Positions 1-8,705 of a stretch of DNA of 64,000 nucleotides are shown one piece after another. Under the pieces are notes generated by a model. The model had not been told where the DNA came from. It did no database searches and saw only the letters and a program-made list of their open reading frames with translations. The stretch is from Sphingobacterium sp. LZ7M1 (GTDB taxonomy: Bacteria; Bacteroidota; Bacteroidia; Sphingobacteriales; Sphingobacteriaceae), in contig NZ_CP101134.1 of the NCBI RefSeq assembly GCF_024296865.1, positions 1,116,001-1,180,000 on the forward strand. The letters are read 5' to 3'. A program made the position numbers and the translations under genes. Position 1 is the first letter of the stretch, and every line of letters begins with the position of its first letter.

Positions 1-158
1 CAATTTCCTTCGAAATCGAACACAAAGAAAGAAGCCAGAGTAGTCTCCACATCCCTAGTTTCTATAGCTACATAGGGCTTTACGGAGTCAATCTCTATTT
101 TCCAGATATTCGTAGGGAATGCTTTCTCGAAAATTTTATTTATCGTATATTTAGTCAT
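1..158 (-). CDS. Partial hypothetical protein, N-terminal end (possibly DUF4905-like)
   Basis: An open frame of 52 codons begins with ATG at 158 on the minus strand and runs off the left edge of the window. The visible protein starts MTKYTINKIFEKAFPTNIWK and has no signal peptide. The pattern IWKIEID followed by a short beta-rich stretch resembles, from memory, the start of the Bacteroidota DUF4905 family, but that link is weak. It is divergent from the NfeD gene, with 34 bases between the two start codons, so both would share a short promoter region. Function is unknown. Confidence 0.5.
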   Translation of the reverse strand, partial: MTKYTINKIFEKAFPTNIWKIEIDSVKPYVAIETRDVETTLASFFVFDFEGN

Positions 159-192
159 CCGATGACAAGCAAATTCGGTAAAAAACACTATT

Positions 193-1545
193 ATGAACAA
201 ATTTACAAAATACATTTTAGGTATTCTCGTCATTTGCTTTGTGAGTTTCTTTCAATCTAATGCACAGACGGTTTATTCTGTGCCAATCAAGGAAGATATT
301 GGTCCCAATGCATGGCGTACCGTGAAAAATGCGATAAAGCAAGCCAAATTGAACAAATCAGCGTATTTATTGATCGATCTTAATACGTTTGGTGGTGCTT
401 TGAATTTTGCCGATTCTATTCGTTCTAGCCTATTAAACGAAAATCTGTTCAAAACTATTGTATATGTTAACAATAATGCTGCTTCTGCAGGAGCATTGAT
501 CTCATTAGCAGCGGATTATATTTACATGCACTCGGGTGCAAGCCTAGGCGCCGCATCGGTGGTGAATCAACAGGGCGAAGTCCTTCCGGAAAAATACCAA
601 TCCTATATGCGTGGCCTGATGCGGGCAACCGCTGAAGCCAAAGGGAGGGATCCGAAGGTTGCCGAGGCATTTGTAGACCCCGCTATTTCGGTTCCTGAGC
701 TTAAAGAAGATGGTACATTATTGACCCTGACAGCCTCTGAAGCTGTCAAGATTGGACTGGCCAAGAAAGAAGTGAAAAGCCAGGTGGATATCTTTTCGGA
801 TCTCAATATAGAGAAGCCAGAGGTCACTGAACATAAGCTTACCTGGGTCGACTCTTTGATTGCCCTTTTGATCAATCCCTTGGTTAGTGGTTTGCTGATC
901 ATGGGAATTATTGGAGGGATCTATTTTGAGTTACAGGCTCCAGGAATTGGATTTGCCTTAGTGGTTGCCCTGGTCTGTGCTGCTTTGTTCTTTGCTCCGT
1001 TGTACCTTCAGGGCCTAGCGGATAACTGGGAGATTGCCATCTTTGTCTTAGGTGTCATACTCCTCGTGCTGGAAATATTTGTAATTCCAGGCTTTGGGGT
1101 CGCTGGTATTGCGGGAATTATATTAGTTTTATGCGGATTGGCTTTCTCAATGGTAGCTAATGATTATTTTGATTTTAAACTTACCCAACCAGGATTATTG
1201 ATGAATTCCTTTATAATAGTAATAGGCGCCATGATCTTGACCATTGTCTTGATGGTTATTTTTGGCAAAAATGTATTGCAATCTCCAACTTTCAAACGAC
1301 TGGTCTTGCAAGATGAACAAAAAGCGGATGAAGGTTATACCTCTTCAGTTGCTAAACCTAATCTGATCAATAAGGTTGGGGTGACCAAAACGGTCCTGCG
1401 CCCAAGTGGAAAAATAGAAATCGACAATGTATGGTACGATGCGGTTTCCTTAGATAGCTTTATAGATGTTGGGGAAGAGATCTATGTTGAAAAACACGAG
1501 AACTACAACCTCTTTGTAAGGAAGTTGTCAGAGCGTAAAGCGTAG
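193..1545 (+). CDS. NfeD family membrane-bound serine protease (ClpP class)
   Basis: A 450-residue protein with an N-terminal signal peptide (about residues 1-25, ending SNAQ), a ClpP/crotonase-like protease domain (about 27-215), four or five membrane segments (about 225-350) and a C-terminal OB-fold NfeD domain (about 385-445). The motif NNNAASAGA places the likely nucleophile at Ser98, and Lys134 is a candidate partner in the Ser-Lys dyad known from the archaeal 1510-N protease. Full-length NfeD proteins of this kind cleave membrane-associated substrates such as stomatin tails. No stomatin gene is adjacent here, although slipin/NfeD pairs are common in the family. The ATG at 193 is preceded by AT-rich DNA without a clear ribosome site. 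Confidence 0.9.
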   Translation: MNKFTKYILGILVICFVSFFQSNAQTVYSVPIKEDIGPNAWRTVKNAIKQAKLNKSAYLLIDLNTFGGALNFADSIRSSLLNENLFKTIVYVNNNAASAGALISLAADYIYMHSGASLGAASVVNQQGEVLPEKYQSYMRGLMRATAEAKGRDPKVAEAFVDPAISVPELKEDGTLLTLTASEAVKIGLAKKEVKSQVDIFSDLNIEKPEVTEHKLTWVDSLIALLINPLVSGLLIMGIIGGIYFELQAPGIGFALVVALVCAALFFAPLYLQGLADNWEIAIFVLGVILLVLEIFVIPGFGVAGIAGIILVLCGLAFSMVANDYFDFKLTQPGLLMNSFIIVIGAMILTIVLMVIFGKNVLQSPTFKRLVLQDEQKADEGYTSSVAKPNLINKVGVTKTVLRPSGKIEIDNVWYDAVSLDSFIDVGEEIYVEKHENYNLFVRKLSERKA

Positions 1546-1671
1546 GAGAGTATTGAGATATGAGATAGAAAGGCTCTAAGAGAGATATGATTATTGAGTA
1601 TTGAGATTTGAGATATGTCCTGTTGAAGGTAAATGGTCTAAATACTAAATACTTTCTACTAAATACTTTAA
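1546..1671. repeat. Intergenic repeats, families B and A
   Basis: This non-coding stretch holds two simple repeat types. The first part carries tandem variants of TATTGAGATATGAGATA (family B), including GAGATAGAAAGGCT, which recurs at 57113-57126. The second part carries GTCTAAATACTAAATACT (family A), which recurs in inverted form at 8566-8599 and inside the rRNA operon. No coding potential is visible. Confidence 0.7.
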
Positions 1672-1676
1672 AAAAT

Positions 1677-1705
1677 AAAAGCCCGGAATTATATTCCGGG
1701 CTTTT
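1677..1705. terminator. Bidirectional rho-independent terminator
   Basis: A perfect 13-bp stem (AAAAGCCCGGAAT with its complement) closes a three-base loop. It has A-runs on the left and T-runs on the right, so it can stop transcription from both the NfeD gene and the convergent FadL-like gene. Confidence 0.9.
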
Positions 1706-1710
1706 ATTTT

Positions 1711-3267
1711 TTAAAACTTAGCGCCTAAAGTCAGGACTACGTTTGTTCGTGTATTTTTCACTTCTGCTGTTGGAATTGGACTGTTCCAAGAGGAGAATGT
1801 ATAAGGGCTGTGGTTGTAGTTGAATTGCTTGTATTGCATTGCCGCTAAATCCACATATAAGGATTTGGTAAGGACATAGCCTAAACCTAAGCTTGCAATA
1901 TAGTCGCTTTGGGTGTCACCTTTGTAAGGGGATCCAATCAGGTTGAAACCAGCGCGGGCAGCTAATTGATCTGTAATCAAGATTTCACCACCTACCTTGA
2001 AATTAAAGGTACCTTTGAAGGTATCATTGATATTGTTGTTTACTTCACTTTCAAATGTATAGTCAGGGTCGGTTACAATTTCGCGGTATTTAATGGACGA
2101 ATAGTTTAGGTATTCCACTTCGGCAGAAAGCAGGCCCCTTCCAAAGAACTTGGTAAGACCAACTGCAGTCTTCCAAGGAGAAACTACGGCATAATCATAG
2201 GATTGACCATAGTTCTTGGAACCGTAGCCAGGGTGTAAGGAAGTGGTTGTATTTTCGTCCTTATAATAATCCACTATAGTTTCAATATTGCTATCTTCTT
2301 GGATTTCCGTCCAGGTAGGAGTGGAAATGTTGATGCCGATATTCCAATCCCAAGTAGGTTTGAAAATAGCCCCTAATCCGAAATTAACGCCTGAACCTTT
2401 TAAGGTCAGGTCATTGAAATCCGTTAAGTCATAGCTGATGTCGGTATATTTATTGGCAGGATCATTCGGGTTCGCAAAATCTGTATCTGGATTATCTGCC
2501 TTGATCTCTGCAGCAGTCTTGGTCCATCCTTTTTCTAACAAAGTAGCTTTGGAATCATATTTATAGGATATGAATCCAAACCTTGCACCGATATATATTT
2601 TATTGCCATAGTTGGCACCAAAGGAAACGTTGGTATTATATTTATAACCTGTTGTCACTAAATCCATCTGTTGGTTTTTAGGGTCAGCTTCCAAAACAGT
2701 AGGGAAGTACCTTCCATTAGCGCCAGGACCTTGTTCCACTAGGTATGAATTCCAGAAATCCTTAGCGAATACATCATCATCCTCCATAATATCCGTGTAG
2801 GAATGAACCAAAGAGTTTTGGTTGTTAGTCCCTGCATATTTCAGGTGATCGCTGAAATTATTCTGTTTGTCTATGCTTAGACCGACATTAAAATTTTGCC
2901 AGCCATAATCAGGATCATTATGCGTAGGGTAGTGGATGACAATACCTAAATTTTCCAGTCCGAACTTACCTTGACCTTGAGTTGTAGATTGGCCGAAAAA
3001 GTTTGATTTATTATTGTTGTTCAAATAGTTTACGGAAAGGGAGACATCGGACTGTCCGAAGAAACCAAGACCGGCAGGGTTTCCAGATACAGAACTGATA
3101 TCGCCACCTAAGGCCGTATTAACCCCTCCCATAGCCTTAAAACGAGCAGTTCCATTTGTAATGTCTCTAGAGATCAACAAGGAATTGTCTACTAATGATT
3201 GGGCTTGTACGTTTGAATAGTTGTATGCGAGGGCAAGACAGGTAAGGGAGAGTAAGATTTTTTTCAT
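1711..3267 (-). CDS. OmpP1/FadL-family outer membrane beta-barrel transporter
   Basis: A 518-residue protein with a cleavable signal peptide (about 1-22, ending NVQAQ), then a long beta-barrel region rich in aromatic and Asn residues and a C-terminal strand ending LGAKF, as expected for BAM-assembled proteins. The stretch near residues 40-75, with AMGGVNTALGGD and SGNPAGLG, is typical of Bacteroidota OmpP1/FadL/TodX proteins, where the N-terminus plugs the barrel. The family imports hydrophobic compounds such as long-chain fatty acids across the outer membrane; the substrate here is not known. An acyl-CoA ligase that could use fatty acids lies far away at 54596-56362 and is not linked. It is a single gene bounded by terminators on both sides. 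Confidence 0.85.
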   Translation of the reverse strand: MKKILLSLTCLALAYNYSNVQAQSLVDNSLLISRDITNGTARFKAMGGVNTALGGDISSVSGNPAGLGFFGQSDVSLSVNYLNNNNKSNFFGQSTTQGQGKFGLENLGIVIHYPTHNDPDYGWQNFNVGLSIDKQNNFSDHLKYAGTNNQNSLVHSYTDIMEDDDVFAKDFWNSYLVEQGPGANGRYFPTVLEADPKNQQMDLVTTGYKYNTNVSFGANYGNKIYIGARFGFISYKYDSKATLLEKGWTKTAAEIKADNPDTDFANPNDPANKYTDISYDLTDFNDLTLKGSGVNFGLGAIFKPTWDWNIGINISTPTWTEIQEDSNIETIVDYYKDENTTTSLHPGYGSKNYGQSYDYAVVSPWKTAVGLTKFFGRGLLSAEVEYLNYSSIKYREIVTDPDYTFESEVNNNINDTFKGTFNFKVGGEILITDQLAARAGFNLIGSPYKGDTQSDYIASLGLGYVLTKSLYVDLAAMQYKQFNYNHSPYTFSSWNSPIPTAEVKNTRTNVVLTLGAKF

Positions 3268-3363
3268 TGTGTAATTTTGATCTTTTGTTTTTTTCTTAGG
3301 TCACTCAGGAACGGCGGCCAAAGATTGATAGAGGTTATATTAAAAACATGTATCCGAAAAAAA

Positions 3364-3395
3364 GTATAGCCAATATAAATTTATATTGGCTATAC
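3364..3395 (-). terminator. 32-bp perfect palindrome acting as minus-strand terminator
   Basis: GTATAGCCAATATAAA is followed directly by its exact reverse complement. On the minus strand the hairpin is followed by a run of seven T, so it most likely terminates the lipoprotein gene whose stop codon lies at 3412. Confidence 0.8.
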
Positions 3396-3411
3396 CATAT
3401 ATCTGTAGTAA

Positions 3412-4539
3412 TTAGCGTCTGCTTCCGCTTCTTCCTGAAGAAGAAGAGCCACCGCCACCACCAGAGCTTCTGCTGCTACCACCAGAGCTTCCTCTGCTGA
3501 ATCCGCCAGAGCTACCTGAGCTACCGCGGTCAAAGCTTCCGCTTGAACGAGGAGTTGATGATCTGGTGCTTGGAGCTGAAGATCTAGAAGGTGTTCTGTT
3601 GATCGTACCTTGAGACCTACTAGAACCTGATCTTGAAGAAGGAGTTCTATTGATCGTACCTTGGGATCTACTTGAACCTGATCTTGAAGAAGGAGTTCTA
3701 TTGATCGTACCTTGAGATCTGCTAGAACCTGACCTTGAAGAAGGAGTTCTATTGATCGTACCTTCTGATCTGCTAGAGCCTGATCTTGAAGATGGAGTTC
3801 TACCTACAGTACCGCTTGATCTTGTGCCACTACGTCCTGAAGATACACCTGATCTGCTATTCACAAATCTTCCGCTTGCATCTCTAGTTACTCGGCCACT
3901 GTTTGATCGAGGGGCATATCCACTTGAATAACTTCTACCAGATGCTACGCGTCTGTTTCCGTAGTAGTTTCCGCCATAGTATGCATTACCGTAGTAACCA
4001 CCGCCGTAGTAAGGGTGTCCCCAGTAATTATAGTAGGAGTTAGGGCCCCAATAGTTACCCCATCCGTAGCCATAATAAGGTCTTCCCCATCCGTAGCCGT
4101 AGTAAGGACTTCCCCAACCCCAGCCCATGCCAAGATATGGAGATCCCCAACCAAAGCCTAAGGACCAGCCAAATCCAGAGTTCCAGCCAAGGCCGAAACC
4201 AGAATAGCCATACCATGGGTCAAACCAAGGGTCGTAGTACATCATTCCTGGAGAATTGTAATAGAATCGGTTGATGCGGTTTGCATATTCTAATTCCTCA
4301 ACACCGCCTTCTACATAATCCTCATCGGAGTATTCATCTGCATAATAATCTGATTGAGCAATGGATTCTTCGTCCGTGCCATCAGTATAGTAGTAATCTG
4401 GGCTTTGATAAACCGTACCATTGTCCCTGTTATTATAGACATCGTCACGGTATACTGTCCGGCTTGTTGTCGAACAGGAGCTAATCAGAGCTGCGAAAGC
4501 TAAGGCTAACCCTCCCAAAAATATCTTGTTGTTTTTCAT
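3412..4539 (-). CDS. Lipoprotein with Gly/Tyr/Trp-rich core and Ser/Arg tandem-repeat tail
   Basis: The best start is the ATG at 4539, giving a 375-residue protein with a lipoprotein signal (MKNNKIFLGGLALAF, lipobox LISSC). An upstream in-frame ATG at 4575 would bury the signal peptide. Three regions follow: an acidic Tyr/Asp segment (about 25-95), a segment dominated by Gly, Tyr and Trp in short YYG/GWG patterns (about 100-195), and a basic Ser/Arg/Gly tail. The tail contains four near-identical 17-residue repeats with core SGSSRSQGTINRTPSSR. No enzymatic domain is visible. I do not recognise a named family, but similar Gly-Tyr-rich lipoproteins occur in Bacteroidota. An outer-membrane or surface structural role is a guess. 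Confidence 0.75.
   Translation of the reverse strand: MKNNKIFLGGLALAFAALISSCSTTSRTVYRDDVYNNRDNGTVYQSPDYYYTDGTDEESIAQSDYYADEYSDEDYVEGGVEELEYANRINRFYYNSPGMMYYDPWFDPWYGYSGFGLGWNSGFGWSLGFGWGSPYLGMGWGWGSPYYGYGWGRPYYGYGWGNYWGPNSYYNYWGHPYYGGGYYGNAYYGGNYYGNRRVASGRSYSSGYAPRSNSGRVTRDASGRFVNSRSGVSSGRSGTRSSGTVGRTPSSRSGSSRSEGTINRTPSSRSGSSRSQGTINRTPSSRSGSSRSQGTINRTPSSRSGSSRSQGTINRTPSRSSAPSTRSSTPRSSGSFDRGSSGSSGGFSRGSSGGSSRSSGGGGGSSSSGRSGSRR
3601..3804 (-). repeat. Four tandem 51-bp repeats inside the lipoprotein gene
   Basis: Four in-frame units of 51 bp start at 3601, 3652, 3703 and 3754 with only a few substitutions each. They encode the 17-residue Ser/Arg repeats. High identity between units makes copy-number change by slippage or recombination possible. 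Confidence 0.9.
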
Positions 4540-4718
4540 GATTCTAAAACAGTTAAAATTCGATATTACAGTCATTAATTATTATCTTAGACCCGATTTT
4601 ATCGTCAGGGTTTAATCTACCAATCAAAATTACAAATTATTTTTTTGCTTTGGTTATTTATGTGTTAAAGTACACGCAAACCCATGTTTTTAGGTTAAAA
4701 TACTATTTAAATTTTCGA

Positions 4719-6191
4719 ATGAGTAAAGGGATAACAAGCCGTAGCGAAGATTATTCGCAATGGTACAACGATCTGGTAATAAAAGCCGATCTAGCAGAAT
4801 ACTCTGCAGTAAGAGGTTGTATGGTGATCAAACCATACGGGTATGCAATCTGGGAGAGAATGCAAGCCGTTCTTGACAAAAGATTTAAAGAAACGGGCCA
4901 CTCCAATGCCTATTTCCCCTTATTTATCCCCAAATCTTTCTTTTCTAAGGAAGCCTCCCATGTTGAAGGCTTTGCCACTGAATGTGCCGTTGTTACTCAC
5001 TATAGGTTGAAGAATGATGGTAATGGCAACATTATCGTTGATGAAGATGCTAAACTGGAAGAGGAATTGATCGTTCGTCCAACATCAGAAACCATTATCT
5101 GGAATACATACCGCGGATGGATCGAGTCATATCGTGATCTTCCAATCTTGGTAAATCAGTGGGCAAACGTCGTTCGTTGGGAAATGCGTACGCGTTTATT
5201 CCTTCGTACAGCAGAATTCCTATGGCAAGAAGGCCATACTGCACACGCGACCAGCGAAGAAGCTATTGCTGAGGCAGAGCAAATGTTGGAAGTTTATGCT
5301 GAATTTGCGGAAGGAACCTTAGCGGTTCCAGTGGTTCGTGGAAGGAAAACTGAAAACGAGCGTTTTGCCGGAGCGATCGATACGTTATGTATCGAAGCCT
5401 TGATGCAGGATGGTAAAGCTTTGCAAGCAGGGACATCACACTTTTTGGGTCAAAATTTTGCAAAAGCTTTTGATGTGAAGTTTACTTCCAAAGAAGGAAA
5501 ATTAGATTATGTTTGGGCTACATCTTGGGGAGTATCCACTCGTTTGATGGGTGCTTTGATTATGGCGCATTCTGATGATCAAGGGTTGGTATTGCCTCCG
5601 AAATTGGCGCCAACTCAGGTAGTCATCGTCCCAATTTATAAGACCGATGAAGAAAAAGCAAACCTTGATGCTTATGTGGATCAATTGAGTGCCGCTTTGA
5701 AGCAATTGGATATCCGTGTGAAATATGATGATCGCGATACACAAAGACCAGGATTCAAATTTGCAGAATGGGAATTGAAAGGCGTGCCTTTGCGCGTAGC
5801 TCTAGGTTCTCGTGATATGCAGAATGGTACCGTGGAGCTTGCTCGCCGTGATACACAAACGAAAGAAACTGTTCAGCAAGCTGGATTGCCAGACCGTATT
5901 GCGGCCTTGTTGGGAGAAATCCAGGATAACATCTATAATAAGGCATTGACTTTCCGTGATGAACATATCACTGAAGTAAATTCTTATGAGGAATTCAAAC
6001 AAGTATTGGAAGAAAAAGGTGGATTTATTTCTGCACACTGGGATGGAACGGTAGAGACCGAAAAACGTGTGAAGGAAGAGACCAAAGCAACGATCCGTTG
6101 TATTCCTTTGGATGCTAAAGAAGAGGAAGGCGTTTGTATCTTTACAGGTAAACCTTCGAAACAACGTGTTTTATTTGCGAAAGCATATTAA
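4719..6191 (+). CDS. proS: Prolyl-tRNA synthetase (archaeal/eukaryotic type)
   Basis: A 490-residue class II synthetase that charges tRNA-Pro with proline in the cytoplasm. It starts [18 protein letters not shown], the hallmark of the short archaeal-type ProRS that lacks the INS editing domain. Motif 2/3 class II regions ([28 protein letters not shown]), the anticodon-binding domain (from about 300, VVIVPIY and [14 protein letters not shown]) and a C-terminal zinc-binding-type domain are recognisable. The longer open frame from 4650 is rejected because conservation starts at the ATG at 4719. A reductase/epimerase gene follows after 9 bases, so the two are probably co-transcribed. Confidence 0.96.
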   Translation: MSKGITSRSEDYSQWYNDLVIKADLAEYSAVRGCMVIKPYGYAIWERMQAVLDKRFKETGHSNAYFPLFIPKSFFSKEASHVEGFATECAVVTHYRLKNDGNGNIIVDEDAKLEEELIVRPTSETIIWNTYRGWIESYRDLPILVNQWANVVRWEMRTRLFLRTAEFLWQEGHTAHATSEEAIAEAEQMLEVYAEFAEGTLAVPVVRGRKTENERFAGAIDTLCIEALMQDGKALQAGTSHFLGQNFAKAFDVKFTSKEGKLDYVWATSWGVSTRLMGALIMAHSDDQGLVLPPKLAPTQVVIVPIYKTDEEKANLDAYVDQLSAALKQLDIRVKYDDRDTQRPGFKFAEWELKGVPLRVALGSRDMQNGTVELARRDTQTKETVQQAGLPDRIAALLGEIQDNIYNKALTFRDEHITEVNSYEEFKQVLEEKGGFISAHWDGTVETEKRVKEETKATIRCIPLDAKEEEGVCIFTGKPSKQRVLFAKAY

Positions 6192-6200
6192 TATAATGAA

Positions 6201-6989
6201 ATGAAGAACCTTTTGATATTGGGTTGTGGATGGGTAGGTGAAGAACTTGCTCGTCAGCTCAAAAAGAAAGGTTGGAATCTGTGGGTAACGACCCGTACAG
6301 AGGAAAAATACCATCGCTTGCAAGGCGATGGTATTTTTGCGTTTATCCACGACTTTGACAGGGATCTCAACCTGGATCTTCCAGTTGATGTCAGTTTTGA
6401 TGCGATCGTCAACTCGATTCCAGCCACGCAGAGAAATACGGAGGCAGAAATAGAGCATCGCTTTTCGCATGTTTTCAATATTCTATGTTCCTTAAATTAT
6501 AAAAAGCATATCTTTTTGAGTTCCGTTGGAGTTTATCCCGATCAGGATGGCAACTTTGATGAAAGCTTTGTGGAAGAAGAATTGATGTCCCCAAAGCTTC
6601 GAATGGCTGAAAAGAAAATGATGAGCCTCCCTTATTCATCTACTTTTAGGCTAGGAGGCTTATTTGGGAATGAAAGAATACTGGCTAAATACTTTCAGGA
6701 TAAGGTGGTGCATATTGGGGGTCAACCTTCAAATTTTATCCATTTGGATGATGTTGTTGGAATCATCGAGCGGAGTCTCGAAATCAATCTGCCAACCGGT
6801 TATTATAATCTGGTGGCTCCGGAGCATCCCTTGAAAAAGGAGGTGATCCTGAAAAGCGCCCAGAAATATATGTACAGTTATCCAAGTGCTTTTGAACCGA
6901 AGGACAGTTTCCAGAAAGTGGTAAATTCGGATAAGATCATCAATTTGTTGAATTACGAGTTTAAATACCCTTCTCCATTAGATTTTTAA
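6201..6989 (+). CDS. NAD(P)-dependent epimerase/dehydratase family protein
   Basis: A 262-residue atypical short-chain dehydrogenase/epimerase. The Rossmann glycine motif LGCGWVGEEL is at residues 7-16 (G8, G10, G13), and the later pattern LSSVGVYPDQDG matches the Ser-x-x-x-Tyr region of the extended SDR/NmrA-like group related to E. coli YeeZ. Substrate is unknown. It lies 9 bases after proS and 28 bases before a transsulfuration enzyme, on the same strand, so it is probably read as part of that transcript. Confidence 0.8.
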   Translation: MKNLLILGCGWVGEELARQLKKKGWNLWVTTRTEEKYHRLQGDGIFAFIHDFDRDLNLDLPVDVSFDAIVNSIPATQRNTEAEIEHRFSHVFNILCSLNYKKHIFLSSVGVYPDQDGNFDESFVEEELMSPKLRMAEKKMMSLPYSSTFRLGGLFGNERILAKYFQDKVVHIGGQPSNFIHLDDVVGIIERSLEINLPTGYYNLVAPEHPLKKEVILKSAQKYMYSYPSAFEPKDSFQKVVNSDKIINLLNYEFKYPSPLDF

Positions 6990-7017
6990 TAACTTAGTCC
7001 GACTAATACAAAATAAT

Positions 7018-8166
7018 ATGAATTACAAATTTGCAACCAAGGCAATTCATGCCGGACAGGAGGCAGATCCTACAACTGGCGCAGTGATGACGCCGATATA
7101 CCAAACCTCAACTTACCAACAGAAAGCACCGGGTGACCATAAAGGTTATGAATACTCACGTGGTACCAATCCTACCCGTAAGGCACTCGAAGATTGTATC
7201 GCAGCGTTGGAAAATGGAAAGTTTGGTTTAGCATTCTCTTCAGGAATGGCCGCAACAGATTGTGTATTGCGCTTATTGCAACCTGGAGATGAGGTGGTAA
7301 CCGGTGATGATCTATACGGTGGTTCTTACCGTATTTTCACAAAAGTTTATGAGCCCCTTGGAATTACCTTTAAGTTTGTCAATACTTCCGATGTAAAAGC
7401 AGTGGAAGATGCTATTTCAGACAAGACAAAATTGATCTGGGTGGAAACTCCAACCAACCCAACCTTGAAATTAGCAGACATCGAAGCTATAGGGAAGATC
7501 GCAAAAGCAAAGAAAATCCTTTACGCGGTAGACAATACTTTTGCCTCTCCTTATCTTCAAAACCCATTGGACCTTGGTGCTGACATCGTGATGCACTCAG
7601 TAACTAAATATCTTGGTGGTCACTCTGATGTGGTCATGGGAGCTTTGGTGATGAATGATGAAGAGTTGTACAAGAAATTATGGTTTTTCTATAATGCTTG
7701 CGGAGGTACTCCAGGACCACAGGATGCATTCTTAGTGCTTCGTGGTATCAAAACTTTGCACCTTCGTATGAAGGCTCATTGTGAGAACGGAAGAAAGGTA
7801 GCAGAATATCTAAAGAACCATCCTAAGGTAGAAAAAATCTATTGGCCAGGATTTGAAGACCATCCAGGACATGATGTTGCCAAGAAACAAATGAAGGATT
7901 TCGGAGGCATGGTATCTATCGTAATCAAAGGAGCTGATTTGGCGGAAACATTCCGCGTCGCTTCTGGATTCAAGGTATTCACTTTAGCTGAATCATTAGG
8001 TGGTGTGGAATCATTGATCAACCACCCTGCAACCATGACCCATGGCTCGATCCCTAAAGAAACTAGAGAAAAAGTAGGTGTAGTGGATAACCTTTTGCGC
8101 CTTTCGGTAGGGGTGGAAGATGCTGAAGACCTGATCGCTGATCTGGAACAAGCCTTATCGCGTTAA
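7018..8166 (+). CDS. PLP-dependent cystathionine gamma-synthase/lyase family enzyme
   Basis: A 382-residue Cys/Met-metabolism enzyme of the PLP fold type I family. Lys197 in HSVTKYLGGHSD is the Schiff-base lysine, and YSRGTNPTR (about 46-54), SSGMAA (about 74-79) and the Asp172-Asn-Thr region (VDNTFASPYL) are the usual cofactor and substrate motifs. Length and motifs fit cystathionine gamma-synthase or gamma-lyase; the sequence alone does not settle which, and a homocysteine or methionine lyase cannot be excluded. It acts in the cytosol in transsulfuration between cysteine, homocysteine and methionine. It follows the epimerase gene closely. No SAM or cobalamin riboswitch was seen upstream. 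Confidence 0.9.
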   Translation: MNYKFATKAIHAGQEADPTTGAVMTPIYQTSTYQQKAPGDHKGYEYSRGTNPTRKALEDCIAALENGKFGLAFSSGMAATDCVLRLLQPGDEVVTGDDLYGGSYRIFTKVYEPLGITFKFVNTSDVKAVEDAISDKTKLIWVETPTNPTLKLADIEAIGKIAKAKKILYAVDNTFASPYLQNPLDLGADIVMHSVTKYLGGHSDVVMGALVMNDEELYKKLWFFYNACGGTPGPQDAFLVLRGIKTLHLRMKAHCENGRKVAEYLKNHPKVEKIYWPGFEDHPGHDVAKKQMKDFGGMVSIVIKGADLAETFRVASGFKVFTLAESLGGVESLINHPATMTHGSIPKETREKVGVVDNLLRLSVGVEDAEDLIADLEQALSR

Positions 8167-8205
8167 TTTATTGTAATTATTATTTTATTTGCACACAGAC
8201 TTTTG

Positions 8206-8213
8206 TACATTTG
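8206..8213 (+). promoter_or_regulatory. Bacteroidota-type -7 element for the small membrane protein
   Basis: TACATTTG matches the TAnnTTTG consensus of the primary Bacteroidota sigma factor. A TTTG lies 14 bases upstream, shorter than the usual 19-21 spacing, so the -33 assignment is uncertain. The start codon is 27 bases downstream. Confidence 0.5.
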
Positions 8214-8240
8214 TGCAGCTTTAATAGGAGATTATCAATT

Positions 8241-8495
8241 ATGGAAAATACAACTGTAGAAAGACCAGCAAAACATACGGACAATAATGCAAACCGTACT
8301 GAATATTATGTATCATTAACTATTGCCATCGTTATCGGCTTAGTAGGCGTGTTTATTCGTTTTGTACCGGATGTAATCCCTGCGTTGGATCAATTAGGAT
8401 CTGTATTCTCATGGATCGCTAACATTGCACTTATCGTTGCTTCTTTCTTAGCATTCAAAGTTGTTTTTGCAATCTTAGGATTCAGCAAAAAGTAA
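8241..8495 (+). CDS. Small two-helix membrane protein of unknown function
   Basis: An 84-residue protein starting MENTTVERPAKHTDNN. The ATG at 8241 is preferred over an upstream start at 8211 because an AGGAG ribosome-binding site sits at 8226-8230, unusually clear for this genome. A polar N-terminus (1-22) is followed by two hydrophobic segments (about 25-45 and 55-78) and a short basic tail. I do not recognise a domain. It has its own promoter and a strong terminator and is therefore an isolated transcription unit. Confidence 0.75.
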   Translation: MENTTVERPAKHTDNNANRTEYYVSLTIAIVIGLVGVFIRFVPDVIPALDQLGSVFSWIANIALIVASFLAFKVVFAILGFSKK

Positions 8496-8511
8496 TTGCA
8501 AGATATACAAT

Positions 8512-8555
8512 ACAAAAAGAGAGGGCTAAACATCTGTTTAGCCCTCTCTTTTTGT
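8512..8555 (+). terminator. Strong rho-independent terminator
   Basis: A perfect 20-bp stem beginning ACAAAAAGAGAGGGCTAAAC closes a four-base ATCT loop and ends in a run of T. It follows the small membrane protein gene. Confidence 0.95.
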
Positions 8556-8565
8556 AGGATTATTA

Positions 8566-8697
8566 GGGAGTATTTAGTAGTAAGTATTTAGTATTTAGAC
8601 CTATGGGTATCAGTAGGTAAAGTTAAAGGGGCAATTTTCATTGCCCCTTTATTAATTCTTTTAGAGTCTAAATACTAAATACTAGATACTTTATACT
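8566..8697. repeat. Inverted pair of family A repeats around a hairpin
   Basis: The left arm (8566-8599, core GTATTTAGTATTTAGA) and right arm (8666-8697, core TCTAAATACTAAATAC) are inverted copies. They enclose a separate 11-bp hairpin. The left arm is nearly identical over 34 bases to 33959-33992 in the rRNA spacer. Confidence 0.75.
8625..8650. terminator. Hairpin terminator between convergent genes
   Basis: AAAGGGGCAAT and its exact complement form an 11-bp stem with a TTTC loop. It lies between the small membrane protein gene and the convergent gene ending at 8706, and has T-rich sequence on its right side. Confidence 0.65.
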
Positions 8698-8705
8698 TAA
8701 AAATA

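Noticed and set aside
3945..4484. Short frames on both strands inside the lipoprotein gene
   Set aside because: Shadows caused by Gly/Tyr-rich and repeat codons.
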